DNA of 64,000 nt from Blastopirellula marina DSM 3645 (GCF_000153105.1 NZ_AANZ01000002.1:186001-250000); one strand, 5' to 3'; numbered from the stretch's first letter, positions 8,847-18,047 are shown. The notes: a model not told the origin generated them from the sequence alone. Numbers and translations are program-made.

Positions 8847-9617
8847 ATGCGCAGCGAGACCATGGAAGAGCTCATACTCTCGGCCAACGACCTCGAAAAA
8901 GTCTACGGCAAACGCAAAGTGGTCGACGGAGTCACCTTTGACGTCCGTCGCGGAGAAATCGTCGGCCTGCTCGGCTCAAACGGCGCCGGCAAGACGACCA
9001 GTTTTCGCATGACCTGCGGCATGATCGAACCGAACAAGGGGAAGGTCTATCTCAACGGCAAGAACGTCACTGACTGGCCGATGTTCAAGCGCTGCCGTGA
9101 CGGCGGCATGGGATATCTGGCTCAAGATTCCAGCGTCTTCCGCAAACTAACTGTCGAGCAAAACCTGCTGGGCGTGATGGAGCTTTTGGGGATGGACGGC
9201 AAGACGCGCCGCAAACGATGCGAGGACTTGTTGACCCGGTTTGATATCACGCACATTCGCAAATCGAGGGCCGCTTCCCTCTCGGGCGGCGAACGCCGAC
9301 GTCTCGAGATCGCGCGTTGCCTGGTCTCGGATCCAGAGATCATCATGCTCGACGAACCATTTACCGGGATCGATCCGGTCACGGTCGACAGCATTCAGAT
9401 GATCATCAAAGAGCTGCGTCAGTGGGGGATTTCGATCCTGATTACCGACCATCAAGCAGAGAAGACGCTGGAGATTATCGATCGCTGCTACGTCGTGCAT
9501 CGCGGCAAGATTCTCTGTGAAGGACGCCCAGACGAAGTCGTAAAACATCCCGATGCGATCGAGTACTACTTTGGAAATCTGCATCGAGCGTTCGACCGCT
9601 CTGGGGCTGCCGCCTAG
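8847..9617 (+). CDS. lptB: LptB-like ABC transporter ATPase
   Basis: This 256-residue ATPase has Walker A GSNGAGKT, Q-loop AQDSSVFRKLTVEQNL, signature LSGGERRR, Walker B IIMLDEPF and switch His in ITDH. The FRKLTVEQNL and GIDP-T-V pattern is typical of LptB, which powers lipopolysaccharide export from the inner membrane with LptF/G. No permease is nearby, so the assignment rests on sequence alone. Planctomycetes are known to encode lipopolysaccharide-type outer-membrane components. It starts 30 bases after the signal peptidase and may share its transcript. An ATG five codons downstream (8862) is an equally plausible start, since neither has a strong ribosome site. Confidence 0.85.
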   Translation: MRSETMEELILSANDLEKVYGKRKVVDGVTFDVRRGEIVGLLGSNGAGKTTSFRMTCGMIEPNKGKVYLNGKNVTDWPMFKRCRDGGMGYLAQDSSVFRKLTVEQNLLGVMELLGMDGKTRRKRCEDLLTRFDITHIRKSRAASLSGGERRRLEIARCLVSDPEIIMLDEPFTGIDPVTVDSIQMIIKELRQWGISILITDHQAEKTLEIIDRCYVVHRGKILCEGRPDEVVKHPDAIEYYFGNLHRAFDRSGAAA

Positions 9618-9691
9618 AATATTGCAGCTTGAAATTTCAAGATTGCCGGAGAGCGCGCCGGCTGGTCCAGCGCGCGATAGTTAAACGCAAT

Positions 9692-10087
9692 ATGCAACCA
9701 AATCGCTCCGCGGATTTATCCTCGCCCACTGCGCCGGAGCCTTGTTCGATCGACGAAGAATCGCACGAGCACTTCCGACATATCCGGCCATTGGTTCGTT
9801 TGATCAGCAAAGCGAATCTCATCGCGATCCTGCTGATTCTACTCGGCGGAATCTACTGCGTTTCGATCGTCGGCCTGGTGATCGGCTGGGCGCCGATTCG
9901 CCTGGGACTGCAAATTCGCAAGTTGACGCAGCAGTTTGATGACGCGTTTCAAGCGAAGGATGCGATCTGCACGCAAACCTTGTTGGCTGAAATCGATCGG
10001 CTCGTCCGCATCGGCGACCTCGTACTCAAGACGTTGACCGTGATCGCGATAGCGGCGGTTTGCGTCGCCTGTTGGCTGAGCGCTTAA
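9692..10087 (+). CDS. Small membrane protein, DUF5362-like
   Basis: From the ATG at 9692 the protein is 131 residues, with a soluble N-terminus (1-38), a membrane segment (about 45-68), a cytoplasmic helical stretch with QQFDDAFQAKDA, and a second membrane segment (about 108-128). The phrase VIGWAPIRLGLQIRK after the first segment resembles DUF5362 proteins, where an AWLPIW-LLxQ motif follows the first membrane span. Function is unknown. The frame is open 21 codons further upstream, but that part is basic and unrelated. It resembles the next gene, so the two are probably tandem paralogues. Confidence 0.6.
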   Translation: MQPNRSADLSSPTAPEPCSIDEESHEHFRHIRPLVRLISKANLIAILLILLGGIYCVSIVGLVIGWAPIRLGLQIRKLTQQFDDAFQAKDAICTQTLLAEIDRLVRIGDLVLKTLTVIAIAAVCVACWLSA

Positions 10088-10220
10088 CAGGCTGTCAGAT
10101 TCAGCGGTCGATGCTCCGTTCTCATTTGCGAATTCAGTTGCGATCGATCACGGTTTCGGTCACGATATCCAATCGTCGCCCTGAATGCGATTTCATCTTT
10201 TGCCTTGGAAGTTCGCCGCT

Positions 10221-10628
10221 ATGCCTGAGAATCCGTTTGCATCCCCCCTTTCATCCGACGAATCGTCTTCCGCAACCGGAGTCGGTGCGCTAGGCGTACT
10301 CGGCCTATTGCAACCGCTGAGGGAGGTCGCCGTTTGGTCAAAAGTCTTAGCCGCTTCGCTGATCCTATTCGGCGCCATGTTCATCTTGTCGATCATCGGC
10401 ATCGTCATTGCCTGGCTGCCGATCTGGTCAGGAGTTCTCCTCTGGCAACACGCCAACCGGATTGCCGAAGCTCAACGATTGCAAGATACGCGTCTGATGA
10501 AAGAGGCGATCGAAAAGTTGGCGAAGTCGATCAAGATCGTGGCGATCTTTCAGGTAGTTATCATGGCGGTCTATGCACTTTATTTTCTGGTGCTTATCGT
10601 CTTTGTGATCTTGAGCGTCCTGAATTAG
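10221..10628 (+). CDS. Small membrane protein, DUF5362-like
   Basis: From the ATG at 10221 the protein is 135 residues and begins MPENPF, a common opening for small planctomycete membrane proteins. Two strongly hydrophobic segments (about 40-62 and 105-132) flank a cytoplasmic helix. The phrase IAWLPIWSGVLLWQHANRI is the DUF5362-like motif. Another ATG 12 codons upstream (10185) is possible but less likely. It is 133 bp after the related gene at 9692 in the same direction and ends 17 bases from the convergent sirtuin gene. No function can be assigned. Confidence 0.7.
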   Translation: MPENPFASPLSSDESSSATGVGALGVLGLLQPLREVAVWSKVLAASLILFGAMFILSIIGIVIAWLPIWSGVLLWQHANRIAEAQRLQDTRLMKEAIEKLAKSIKIVAIFQVVIMAVYALYFLVLIVFVILSVLN

Positions 10629-10645
10629 GTCAACCGATCGTAGAA

Positions 10646-11404
10646 TCAGCGGCTGAGCGCCGCGTCAATCGCGACTAGCGTTGCGCCAATGCCGCCGCTC
10701 AGCTTGGCGTCGGCGATCTGGTCGAGCCCGGTCTCGTCGCGATTAAGGATCACAACGCGGCCGCCGCGACGCCGAACAGCGACCGGCAAGTCGGCCGCCG
10801 GAGTCACCACCAAGGACGAGCCGATCGCCAAGATCAAGTCGGCGTCGCTGCACCAATCGTAAGCCGTCTCCAACACGTCGGTCGGCAACATCTGACCAAA
10901 CGAAACCGTCGCGTGTTTCAAACGCCCTGTCTCACAGTTGGGACAAGGAGGAACTTCGCCGGTCTCACGAAACTGGACCACCAACGGATCGATCTCAAAG
11001 CGAGCCGCACAATCCAAGCAGGTCGCTTCACGAGCCGTTCCATGCAACTCGAGCACCTGGCGACTACCGGCGATCTGGTGCAGTCCATCGATATTTTGCG
11101 TGATCAATCCGCGGGCCACGCCGTGCGCTTCCCAAGCGGCCAAGATCTGATGGCCCGCATTGGGCGCCGCGGCGGAGAACTCGACGTGCGCTTCCGACTT
11201 TTGCCGCCAATACTCGCGGCGTGCTTCTGCGGATTGGCGGAACTCGTCGAAATAGATCGTCCGATACTTGGTCCAGACGCCGCCGGGAGAGCGAAAATCG
11301 GGAATGCCGCTCTCGGTGCTGATGCCGGCGCCGGTAAACAGAACCGTCGATTCCGACTCGGCCAACCATCGGGCGACCAGTGAGATATCTTCCGCTTGAC
11401 TCAT
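10646..11404 (-). CDS. cobB: NAD-dependent protein deacylase (sirtuin, CobB-type)
   Basis: Sirtuins remove acetyl or other acyl groups from lysines using NAD. The 252-residue protein has the Rossmann loop FTGAGISTESGIPDFRS, the NAD/catalytic phrases TQNIDGLH and ELHG (catalytic His), and a four-Cys zinc site (CLDC and CPNC). GSSLVVTPAADLP and the late VILNRDE are as in bacterial class III/V sirtuins. Ala-Arg pairs (AEARREYW) in the cofactor-binding region can mark desuccinylase activity in CobB-like proteins, so acyl specificity is open. The gene is alone, divergent from the enolase-superfamily gene at 11618. Confidence 0.95.
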   Translation of the reverse strand: MSQAEDISLVARWLAESESTVLFTGAGISTESGIPDFRSPGGVWTKYRTIYFDEFRQSAEARREYWRQKSEAHVEFSAAAPNAGHQILAAWEAHGVARGLITQNIDGLHQIAGSRQVLELHGTAREATCLDCAARFEIDPLVVQFRETGEVPPCPNCETGRLKHATVSFGQMLPTDVLETAYDWCSDADLILAIGSSLVVTPAADLPVAVRRRGGRVVILNRDETGLDQIADAKLSGGIGATLVAIDAALSR

Positions 11405-11562
11405 AACTTCGACTCGCTTTGCTGCGGCATTGGAGATCGATCGGCGACTTGCCTAACTATTCTACCGTTTGTTCGACATCCGCCGCAGCAACTGGGTTCG
11501 TGGATCGCCCTGACACCGATTGCGTACAAGATCGAAACTTCCATCCCATCGGCGTCAGGCGG

Positions 11563-11571
11563 TGCTATAAT
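11563..11571 (+). promoter_or_regulatory. Extended -10 promoter element
   Basis: TGCTATAAT is a perfect extended -10 (TGnTATAAT). No good -35 is visible, which extended -10 promoters do not need. Transcription would start near 11578, about 40 bases before the ATG at 11618. Confidence 0.5.
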
Positions 11572-11617
11572 CGAGAGGACGATTCCTCTCCTTATCCTTA
11601 TCGCATCGAGCCGCATC

Positions 11618-12724
11618 ATGAAGATCACATCGATCGCCGTTTACCAGGTTGACTTGCCGCTGCGAGAAGGCAACTATGCGTGGAGCGAGGGGAAAAGCGT
11701 TTCGGTCTTCGACAGCACGGTGGTGCGAATCGAAACCGACTCCGGCATCTTCGGCCATGGAGAGGTCTGCCCGCTGGGCCCTGTCTATTTGCCGGCGTAC
11801 GCCGCCGGCGTGCGAACCGGCGTCGCCGAAATCGCCCCCGCGCTGATCGGCGATGATCCGACCGAATTGGGGAAGCTGAATCGCAAGATGGACTATCTGC
11901 TGAAAGGGCATCCGTATGTCAAATCAGCGCTCGACGTCGCTTGCTGGGACATCTTTGGACAAGCGGCCGGCCTGCCGATTTGCACGCTGCTCGGAGGCCG
12001 CTACGGCGAAGACTTTACGCTGTACCGCGCGATCTCACAGCGACCGGCGGCCGAGATGGCCGAGAGCGTCGCGATGTACCGCGGCGAAGGGTACCGACGT
12101 TTTCAGTTGAAAGTCGGCGGCGATCCGAACGAAGATATTTTGCGAATTTTTGAAGCGGCCGAAATGCTGGAGCCTGGCGACAAGTTGATCGCCGACGCCA
12201 ACACCGGCTGGCTGAAACATGAAGCGCTGCGCGTGGTCAACGCGGTGCGTGACGTCGACGTCTATATCGAGCAGCCTTGCCCTAGTTACGAAGATTGTCG
12301 CGCGATTCGCGAGCGGACGACACTGCCGTTTATCTTGGACGAAGTGATCGATAGCGTCGACATGATCGTACGCTGCGCCGCCGATCGCGCCGCCGATGTC
12401 GTCAATCTAAAGATCAGCAAACTGGGGGGGCTCACCAAGGCGCGACAGGCCCGCGACCTGTGCGCTTCGCTCGGTCTAGCAATGACGATTGAAGATAGCT
12501 GGGGCGGAGATATCGTCACCGCGGCGATCGCACACCTGGCGCATAGCACGCCGACCGACTATCTCTTTTCGTCGACCGACTTCAACAGCTACGTCACCAA
12601 AAGCATCGCCGACGGCGCGCCGCAGCGCGACAACGGCCGCCTGGCCGCAGCCCGCGAACCAGGCCTCGGCGTGAAACCAAAGCTGGACGTGCTGGGAAAA
12701 CCAGTCGCCACCTACGGCAAGTAA
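11618..12724 (+). CDS. Mandelate racemase/muconate lactonizing-type enolase-superfamily enzyme
   Basis: These enzymes abstract a proton next to a carboxylate using a Mg-bound enolate. The 368-residue protein has Lys165 (FQLKVGG), metal ligands Asp193 (IADANTGW), Glu218 (YIEQPC) and Asp241/Glu242 (ILDE), and Lys265/Lys268 (LKISKLGG) on the opposite barrel side. Two facing lysines are typical of the muconate-lactonizing subgroup and of hydroxyproline-betaine epimerases and cis-3-hydroxyproline dehydratases; the FQLKVGGDP phrase favours those, but the substrate is not certain. The ATG at 11618 sits 47 bases after an extended -10 box; the upstream open frame lacks family sequence. Confidence 0.88.
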   Translation: MKITSIAVYQVDLPLREGNYAWSEGKSVSVFDSTVVRIETDSGIFGHGEVCPLGPVYLPAYAAGVRTGVAEIAPALIGDDPTELGKLNRKMDYLLKGHPYVKSALDVACWDIFGQAAGLPICTLLGGRYGEDFTLYRAISQRPAAEMAESVAMYRGEGYRRFQLKVGGDPNEDILRIFEAAEMLEPGDKLIADANTGWLKHEALRVVNAVRDVDVYIEQPCPSYEDCRAIRERTTLPFILDEVIDSVDMIVRCAADRAADVVNLKISKLGGLTKARQARDLCASLGLAMTIEDSWGGDIVTAAIAHLAHSTPTDYLFSSTDFNSYVTKSIADGAPQRDNGRLAAAREPGLGVKPKLDVLGKPVATYGK

Positions 12725-12746
12725 TCGAACCCCCAGAAGAGGACGT

Positions 12747-13532
12747 TTACGCCGAGCACACGACGATCCATCCGCTGGCGCGGAATCCGCCGAGCAGCCA
12801 ACTTGCTCGCAAGCGATTTTGCCGATTCGTCGCGAGCGGCAAGACACGATCGATCTCGAAGCCGGCGGCGCGGAGCGCTTTCAACAGTTCGCCGCGGCTG
12901 AAGACGTGCAAAAAGAAGTTGGGCACGTTCCGGTATTCATAGTATTTGTCGCCACGTTCGTGCCATTTCAATATATGGGCGCGAAACAGGTGGAGCGCCA
13001 CCCAGCTGAAACCGCTCGGCTCGAACAGGTTGAACCAGAAGTTGTGCACGTGGACGACGAACTTGCCGCCTGGCTTTAAAACTCGTCGCGTGTGCTCGAG
13101 AAACCTGGCGCGATTCTCCGCGCCGTGAATCATTCCCAGTGTGCTGAACAAGCAGATCGCGTGATCCACCGAGTTGGTCTCAATCGCACTCAAGTCAACC
13201 AGGTTCGCCTGCACGCAGGTGATGTCGAGGTCGTCGATCTGCGCCTTTTCGGCCACCACGCGCAACATCTCGGCTGACAGGTCGACCGCCAACCCGCGGT
13301 TGCCGCGGCGGACCAGAGGAACCAACGCTCGAGCGGTGCCGCAGCCCAGATCGGCGACCAAGCCTGTCGGCGGAATCGACTCGGCGATGACGGCTTCGTC
13401 AAACTGAAACAGATCGCTGAACGCGAAATACTCGTCGTAATCGTCCGCTATCGCCGGCGATTCGACGTAATCCATCGTCCCCCGCGTCACGCCGGGAGGA
13501 AGCTGCCATCGAGGTTTTTGTTTGCTGGCCAT
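12747..13532 (-). CDS. Class I SAM-dependent methyltransferase
   Basis: The 261-residue protein has the SAM-binding motif I VADLGCGTARALVPL, the motif II acid in AVDLSAEML, motif III-like CVQANLVDL, and motif IV LFSTLGMI, followed by RVLKPGGKFVVHVHN. It belongs to the Methyltransf_11/25 type acting on small molecules or lipids; the substrate cannot be told. The C-terminal part contains an aromatic-rich stretch (HNFWFNLFEPSGFSW) that may shape the substrate pocket. It ends 22 bases from the convergent enolase-superfamily gene and starts 79 bases from the divergent bioD gene. Confidence 0.88.
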   Translation of the reverse strand: MASKQKPRWQLPPGVTRGTMDYVESPAIADDYDEYFAFSDLFQFDEAVIAESIPPTGLVADLGCGTARALVPLVRRGNRGLAVDLSAEMLRVVAEKAQIDDLDITCVQANLVDLSAIETNSVDHAICLFSTLGMIHGAENRARFLEHTRRVLKPGGKFVVHVHNFWFNLFEPSGFSWVALHLFRAHILKWHERGDKYYEYRNVPNFFLHVFSRGELLKALRAAGFEIDRVLPLATNRQNRLRASWLLGGFRASGWIVVCSA

Positions 13533-13611
13533 GGGGCGATTATAAACGGTCCATTCCCATTTCGATCAGGGGGCGTCGCCGAGCTCCCCCCAGCTTGCTA
13601 CGCTAACTTTC

Positions 13612-14310
13612 ATGACCAACAAACCGCCGCTGGGGCTTTTTATCACCGGCAACAATACGGAAGTCGGCAAGACGTACGTCACGGCCTTGATCGCGCGGCA
13701 AATCGTCGCCGCCGGGATTCGGCTCGGCGTCTACAAACCGGCCGCGAGCGGATGTCGCCGGATCGATGGCCAATTAGTCGCCGAAGATGCGGTGCAGTTG
13801 TGGGAAGCGGCGGGCCGCCCCGGTACGCTGGAAGAGGTCTGCCCGCAAAAGTTCGCCGCGCCGCTGGCGCCCCATTTGGCGGCCCGCGCCGAAGGCAAAG
13901 AGCTGGACGCCGATCTGCTACGCAGCGGCGCCGAAGCGTGGACCGGGCGCTGTGACCTGCTGTTAGTCGAAGGCGCCGGAGGACTGATGTCGCCGTTTTC
14001 GGACGAGCAGTATGTCGCCGACCTGGCGATCGATCTCGGCTATCCGCTGATCGTGGTGGCGGCGAATCGCTTGGGGGTGATCAACGAGACGTTGCAAACG
14101 CTGATCACCGCGTCGGTGTTTCGCGGCGGCATGGAGATCGCCGGCGTGATCCTCAACGATCTGAATTCAGCGACGGAAGACGTGAGCCGCGACAGTAATT
14201 ATGCCGAATTAAAACAGCGCTGCACGCCGCCGCTGCTGGCGCACGTGCCGTACGCGGCGGCGGAGTTGTCATCCGCGATCGATTGGTTAGAACTGGCGCA
14301 GACCGACTAA
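13612..14310 (+). CDS. bioD: Dethiobiotin synthetase
   Basis: BioD makes dethiobiotin from 7,8-diaminononanoate, CO2 and ATP, the step before biotin synthase. The 232-residue protein has the P-loop GNNTEVGKT (canonical GTDTEVGKT with Asp changed to Asn), the substrate Lys in YKPAASG, EGAGGLMSPF, and the switch phrase VVAANRLGVINETL. The length is normal. No other biotin genes are near, so the pathway is scattered in this genome. It is divergent from the methyltransferase gene; no promoter is recognised in the 79 bp between them. Confidence 0.95.
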   Translation: MTNKPPLGLFITGNNTEVGKTYVTALIARQIVAAGIRLGVYKPAASGCRRIDGQLVAEDAVQLWEAAGRPGTLEEVCPQKFAAPLAPHLAARAEGKELDADLLRSGAEAWTGRCDLLLVEGAGGLMSPFSDEQYVADLAIDLGYPLIVVAANRLGVINETLQTLITASVFRGGMEIAGVILNDLNSATEDVSRDSNYAELKQRCTPPLLAHVPYAAAELSSAIDWLELAQTD

Positions 14311-14646
14311 AGTCATGCGTGGAGATTGTGCTCCATAGCCCAAAGCCCAGGTTTTGCAGTTGCGCTATTTGGCGATTCAAGAAGAATAGAACACGGTGAA
14401 GCACGGGCAAACAGGTTCAGAATCAACCAATAATCGTAACACTAGAGCGCTGCGCAACGGGCTAATGTCCGATTGATTGAAAAAACGCAACTTCAAAAAC
14501 GGCGGCGCGGTAAGCCGCTATCTCGGTGGTCGATCTTGCCGAATTCACCATCGCGCCCCCTAGCGGCAGGCTGGCGCGAATCGGCGCGCCGGTTATGATA
14601 GTGCGTACGAAATATCCGTCGCCTACTCGCCAGGAGGGCCGAAGCC
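14311..14646. other. Intergenic stretch, 336 bp, with a REP-like hairpin
   Basis: No gene is supported. It contains the palindromic element described at 14439-14468 and the AGGAGG ribosome site of the DNA methyltransferase at about 14632-14637. TATGAT at 14594-14599 could be a -10 box for that gene but lacks a clear -35. Confidence 0.5.
14439..14468. repeat. REP-like element, short copy
   Basis: The element begins ACACTAG and ends GGGCTAATGT with GCGCTGCGC between, so its ends are inverted copies of each other. The preceding bases CGTAACACTAG and following block ending AACTTCAAAA are shared with the larger inverted repeat at 56619-56750 (which has CGTAACACTAG and AACTTCAAAA too). It appears to be a shortened copy of that element. 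Confidence 0.55.
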
Positions 14647-15576
14647 TTGAAGAAGGTCGCGCTCGATAAGCTGAAAAACGTAGACTGCATTCAGGGAATG
14701 AGCAAACTGCCGGATGGGTCGGTTGATTTGGTGTTCGCCGATCCCCCGTTCAATATCGGCTTCAAGTACGACGTCTACGACGATCGTCGTTCGGCCGATG
14801 AATACCTGGAGTGGAGCCGCGCTTGGATGGAGCAAGTGGCCCGCGTCCTGAAATCGGATGGCTCGTTCTGGCTGGCGATCGGCGATGATTTCGCCGCCGA
14901 GTTGAAAGTGTTAGCGACGCGCGATCTCGGCATGCATTGCCGCAACTGGGTCGTCTGGTACTACACGTTTGGGATGCATTGCAAAGCGAAGTTCACGCGC
15001 AGTCACACGCATCTCTTTTACTTTGTGAAGGACCCCGAGAACTTCACCTTTAACGACATGTCGGTGCGCGTTCCTTCGGCGCGAATGTTGGTTTACGGCG
15101 ATCGTCGCGCCAATCCCAAAGGGCGACTGCCGGACGATACCTGGGTGCTTCGTCCACAAGACATCCCCGAAAGCTTTCAAGCCGAAGAAGATACCTGGCA
15201 TTTTCCGCGCGTCGCCGGCACGTTCAAAGAGCGAGCCGGCTTTCACGGATGCCAGATGCCGGAACAATTGCTCGGCCGGATCATCAAGGTTTCGAGCAGC
15301 GAGGGCGAAACGGTGCTCGATCCGTTTGCCGGCAGCGGCTCGACTTTGGTCGTCGCGAAGAAGCTAGGGCGGCGGCACCTAGGTTTTGAGATGTCGCCGG
15401 AATACGCCGCTGCGGCTCAGGCCCGGATCGACGAAGTCCAATCTGGCGATCCGCTGACCGGTTCGCCGGAACCTTCGATGAGCGCGCCCAGCACCGCCAA
15501 TGGGCGGCATGTGAAGGATGTAAAGCCGCAAGGGGTGAAGCGAACGACGAAGAAGAAGGGCGCGACCAAAAAATAA
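14647..15576 (+). CDS. Orphan beta-class DNA methyltransferase (N6-adenine or N4-cytosine)
   Basis: The catalytic motif IV DPPFNIG comes early (about residues 32-38) and the SAM motif [16 protein letters not shown] late (about 222-236), the order of beta-class enzymes. The target-recognition region lies between them, with [12 protein letters not shown]. The 309-residue length is normal apart from a Lys-rich tail that may hold DNA. The start is TTG at 14647, supported by AGGAGGGCC ten bases upstream and by lack of a better ATG. No restriction endonuclease gene is adjacent, which suggests a solitary, possibly regulatory, methylase. The recognition site cannot be read from sequence. Confidence 0.88.
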   Translation: MKKVALDKLKNVDCIQGMSKLPDGSVDLVFADPPFNIGFKYDVYDDRRSADEYLEWSRAWMEQVARVLKSDGSFWLAIGDDFAAELKVLATRDLGMHCRNWVVWYYTFGMHCKAKFTRSHTHLFYFVKDPENFTFNDMSVRVPSARMLVYGDRRANPKGRLPDDTWVLRPQDIPESFQAEEDTWHFPRVAGTFKERAGFHGCQMPEQLLGRIIKVSSSEGETVLDPFAGSGSTLVVAKKLGRRHLGFEMSPEYAAAAQARIDEVQSGDPLTGSPEPSMSAPSTANGRHVKDVKPQGVKRTTKKKGATKK

Positions 15577-15688
15577 TGCTGCGTGAACGTCTCGTGAAGA
15601 TTTGACGCGACCGCTGTTCGCAGCGCGTCGCTCAGATCCATAATCAAAGTTCTGCTTCGAATTTTGATTTCAGCCCGAGATAGATCCT

Positions 15689-16573
15689 ATGAGCCATCTG
15701 CTCGTCGTCGACGACGCGGCGGTCGATCGTAAACTGGTCGGCGGCTTGCTCGAGAGCCAAACCAATTACCAGGTCGAGTACGCATCCAACGGGCTCGATG
15801 CGTTGGAGCAGATCGAAGCGAAACTGCCGCTAGCGGTCATTACAGATCTACAAATGCCCGAGATGGACGGGATGCAGTTGGTCACCCAAATGCGCGAGCT
15901 GTATCCAACGGTGCCGGCGATTTTGATCACCGGCTTCGGCAGTGAAGACATCGCGTTGCAAGCGCTTTTGCTGGGCGCAGCCGACTATGTCTCCAAGGAT
16001 ACGCTCGCACGAGAGTTGGCCCATTCGGTCGAAAGCGTGCTGCAAATCTCGGATCGAGAACGCCCGCAACAACGTTTATCCCATTGCCTGCAGTACGAAG
16101 AACTGCGCTACGAGATTGAAAACGACGTTCGTCTGGTCGCGCCGCTCGTCTCCAAGTTGCAGCAGTCGACGATCGAGATGGGAATTGTCGATCAGCATGG
16201 ATCGATTCGTCTGGGCAAAGCGATCGCCGAAGCGATCCGCAACGCGATCTATCACGGCAATCTCGAAATCTCGTCGAGCCATCTCGAGCATCCCGACGAA
16301 GCGGCGGCAGTTCGTCGCGAGGAGGCGCCTTACAATCAACGTCGCGTTCACATCCGCGCCAATTTGGCGCCCGATCAGGCGCGCTTTTTGATTCGCGACG
16401 AAGGGAACGGCTTCGATCTGGGGCAACTACCCGACGTTCAGGAAGATCCTTCCCGGCTGACCCAATCCGACAAACGCGGCCTGGTGTTGATTCGTACGTT
16501 TGTCGACGAAGTGATCTTTAACGAGTCGGGGAACGAAGTCACGTTGGTGAAGATCTCGCCTGCATACTCGTAA
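15689..16573 (+). CDS. Response regulator with C-terminal HATPase (anti-sigma-like) domain
   Basis: Residues 1-120 are a receiver domain: acidic pair Asp8/Asp9 (VVDDA), phosphoacceptor Asp in VITDLQMPEMDG, Thr in ILITG and Lys in YVSKDT. Residues about 135-290 look like a GHKL ATPase of the RsbW/SpoIIAB kind: N-box EAIRNAIYHGN, then IRDEGNGFD and KRGLVLIRTFVDEV. Such fusions usually have a phosphorylation switch controlling binding or phosphorylation of an anti-sigma antagonist. There is no sensor kinase or STAS protein nearby, so partners are elsewhere. It is monocistronic and convergent with the desaturase gene. Confidence 0.88.
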   Translation: MSHLLVVDDAAVDRKLVGGLLESQTNYQVEYASNGLDALEQIEAKLPLAVITDLQMPEMDGMQLVTQMRELYPTVPAILITGFGSEDIALQALLLGAADYVSKDTLARELAHSVESVLQISDRERPQQRLSHCLQYEELRYEIENDVRLVAPLVSKLQQSTIEMGIVDQHGSIRLGKAIAEAIRNAIYHGNLEISSSHLEHPDEAAAVRREEAPYNQRRVHIRANLAPDQARFLIRDEGNGFDLGQLPDVQEDPSRLTQSDKRGLVLIRTFVDEVIFNESGNEVTLVKISPAYS

Positions 16574-16582
16574 CGACAACGA

Positions 16583-17695
16583 CTAGGCGGTCTGACGAGC
16601 GGCGCGGCGCACGGCCGCTTGCTGTCGTTCGTAGTCGCGCGAGCGCCGCCAAAGGTCGAGGATCCCCGAGATCAGCGTGACTCGGTTCGTTTGACGATAC
16701 GGCGAGTCGGCCGGCAGTTCTTCCATCAGACGACGATGCGCCGCCGGCATGTTGTGATACGGCATCGAGGGGAACAGGTGATGCAACGCATGAAAACGCG
16801 TGCCGATCGGACCCCACCAAGTGGTGATCCAAGGACGGCTGGGATAATTGACCGAGTCGAGCAATTGTTCGACAAACGTCATCTCCCCTTCCTCATTGTC
16901 AAAACGATGCGCCCCCAACGTGCGGATTGCGTTGATCGTCAAGATCGTCGCGCCGGTCAGATAGCATTGAATCAGAAAGGGGAACGGATACTTGCCGACC
17001 GTGCAAACGCTGATCGCAATCGCCAAGCACCACAAGAAACAGGCGACCTCTTGAATCCGAATGATCCGCATCGCTTGAGCGGTGGGCAGCGGACGGATGT
17101 AAGTCGGATCCATCACCAACGACGACGCATGTCGCATCACCAAGCGGCGCAACGACGGACTGACCCAAGTCAGCGGCGTGAGGATCAAGTAACGAAACAC
17201 GGTCACGATCGGAACGACAAAACTGCCGAGGACAAACGCGATCATCTGCCAGCGCCCGTTTTGTCCCAGCGCCAGGTATTCGCCATCTTTGTCGGTGCCG
17301 TAATGCTTGCGGCGATGATGGTCCATGTGCGGGTAATAAACGAATGAGGGCATCAAAAACGGAATGCCGACCATCAGGTTCCAAGCGATCCGAAAATAAG
17401 TGAACGAACCGCTACGAATATGAACGAGCTCGTGGATGAACATCGCCAAGCGATAGAACATCAAGCAGCTCACGATGAAGAGCCCGATTTGCTGGAGCGA
17501 GAATAGCGGCGATGGCTTCACCCCCTGGAAAGCGGTGACGCCGATGGCGAACGTAACCAGAAAGTCGGTCCAATAAATGACCGGATTCGGCTTGAATAGA
17601 TCGTGGACGATCCGTCTGGCGCTGGCCAGTGAGACGTCGGGGCGAGCAGCGGCTGGTTGGTGGGAAACGGCGGTGCGCGTATCGGCGAGACTCAT
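16583..17695 (-). CDS. Membrane fatty-acid desaturase
   Basis: The 370-residue protein has the three histidine boxes of membrane di-iron desaturases: HELVH (about 89), HMDHHRRKHYG (about 123) and HALHHLFP (about 304). Four or more hydrophobic segments surround them. These enzymes put double bonds into acyl chains (or hydroxylate carotenoids/sphingolipids) using O2 and an electron donor. The exact substrate is unknown. The next gene to the right, reading away, is a ketoacyl synthase, so both could relate to membrane lipid make-up, but they do not share a transcript. No ferredoxin or reductase gene is nearby. Confidence 0.88.
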   Translation of the reverse strand: MSLADTRTAVSHQPAAARPDVSLASARRIVHDLFKPNPVIYWTDFLVTFAIGVTAFQGVKPSPLFSLQQIGLFIVSCLMFYRLAMFIHELVHIRSGSFTYFRIAWNLMVGIPFLMPSFVYYPHMDHHRRKHYGTDKDGEYLALGQNGRWQMIAFVLGSFVVPIVTVFRYLILTPLTWVSPSLRRLVMRHASSLVMDPTYIRPLPTAQAMRIIRIQEVACFLWCLAIAISVCTVGKYPFPFLIQCYLTGATILTINAIRTLGAHRFDNEEGEMTFVEQLLDSVNYPSRPWITTWWGPIGTRFHALHHLFPSMPYHNMPAAHRRLMEELPADSPYRQTNRVTLISGILDLWRRSRDYERQQAAVRRAARQTA

Positions 17696-18047
17696 CGGTC
17701 AATTTCCCTCAGTGCAGCAAAATCAAATGCGAGTAATCCCAATCCCTCCTTAGAAACCCAATCCTACGCAGGGTTGAGTAGTTCGGCGAAAACTATTCAT
17801 AATTAACGGCAGATGCTATGGAGCCGGCCACCAAACTTCCCGCGACCCACAAAGTCAGCATATTTTGTGTAAGAATAACAGCTATTATGGGAATTCAGGT
17901 AGCTAAGTAAAGCAGCGGGCCTTTGCGCATTTACTACAACGACGACAATCATTAGATTCCCCAAGGGGCGTCATTTTTCGCGCTCTCATCCCGATTTAAC
18001 TACCTAAGACGCTTCTTATTTTTGAAAACCGGGCTTTTCGGACCCTC
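17696..18047. other. Divergent intergenic region, 352 bp
   Basis: This lies between the desaturase (leftward) and ketoacyl synthase (rightward) and is visibly more AT-rich than the genes. It should hold both promoters. TATTAT at about 17883-17888 and several AATTAAC-like stretches are seen, but no -35/-10 pair at proper spacing. No gene, repeat or hairpin is supported. Confidence 0.5.

Noticed and set aside
14647-15576. Restriction-modification or defence island
   Set aside because: Only a methyltransferase is present; neighbours are a biotin gene and a signalling protein.
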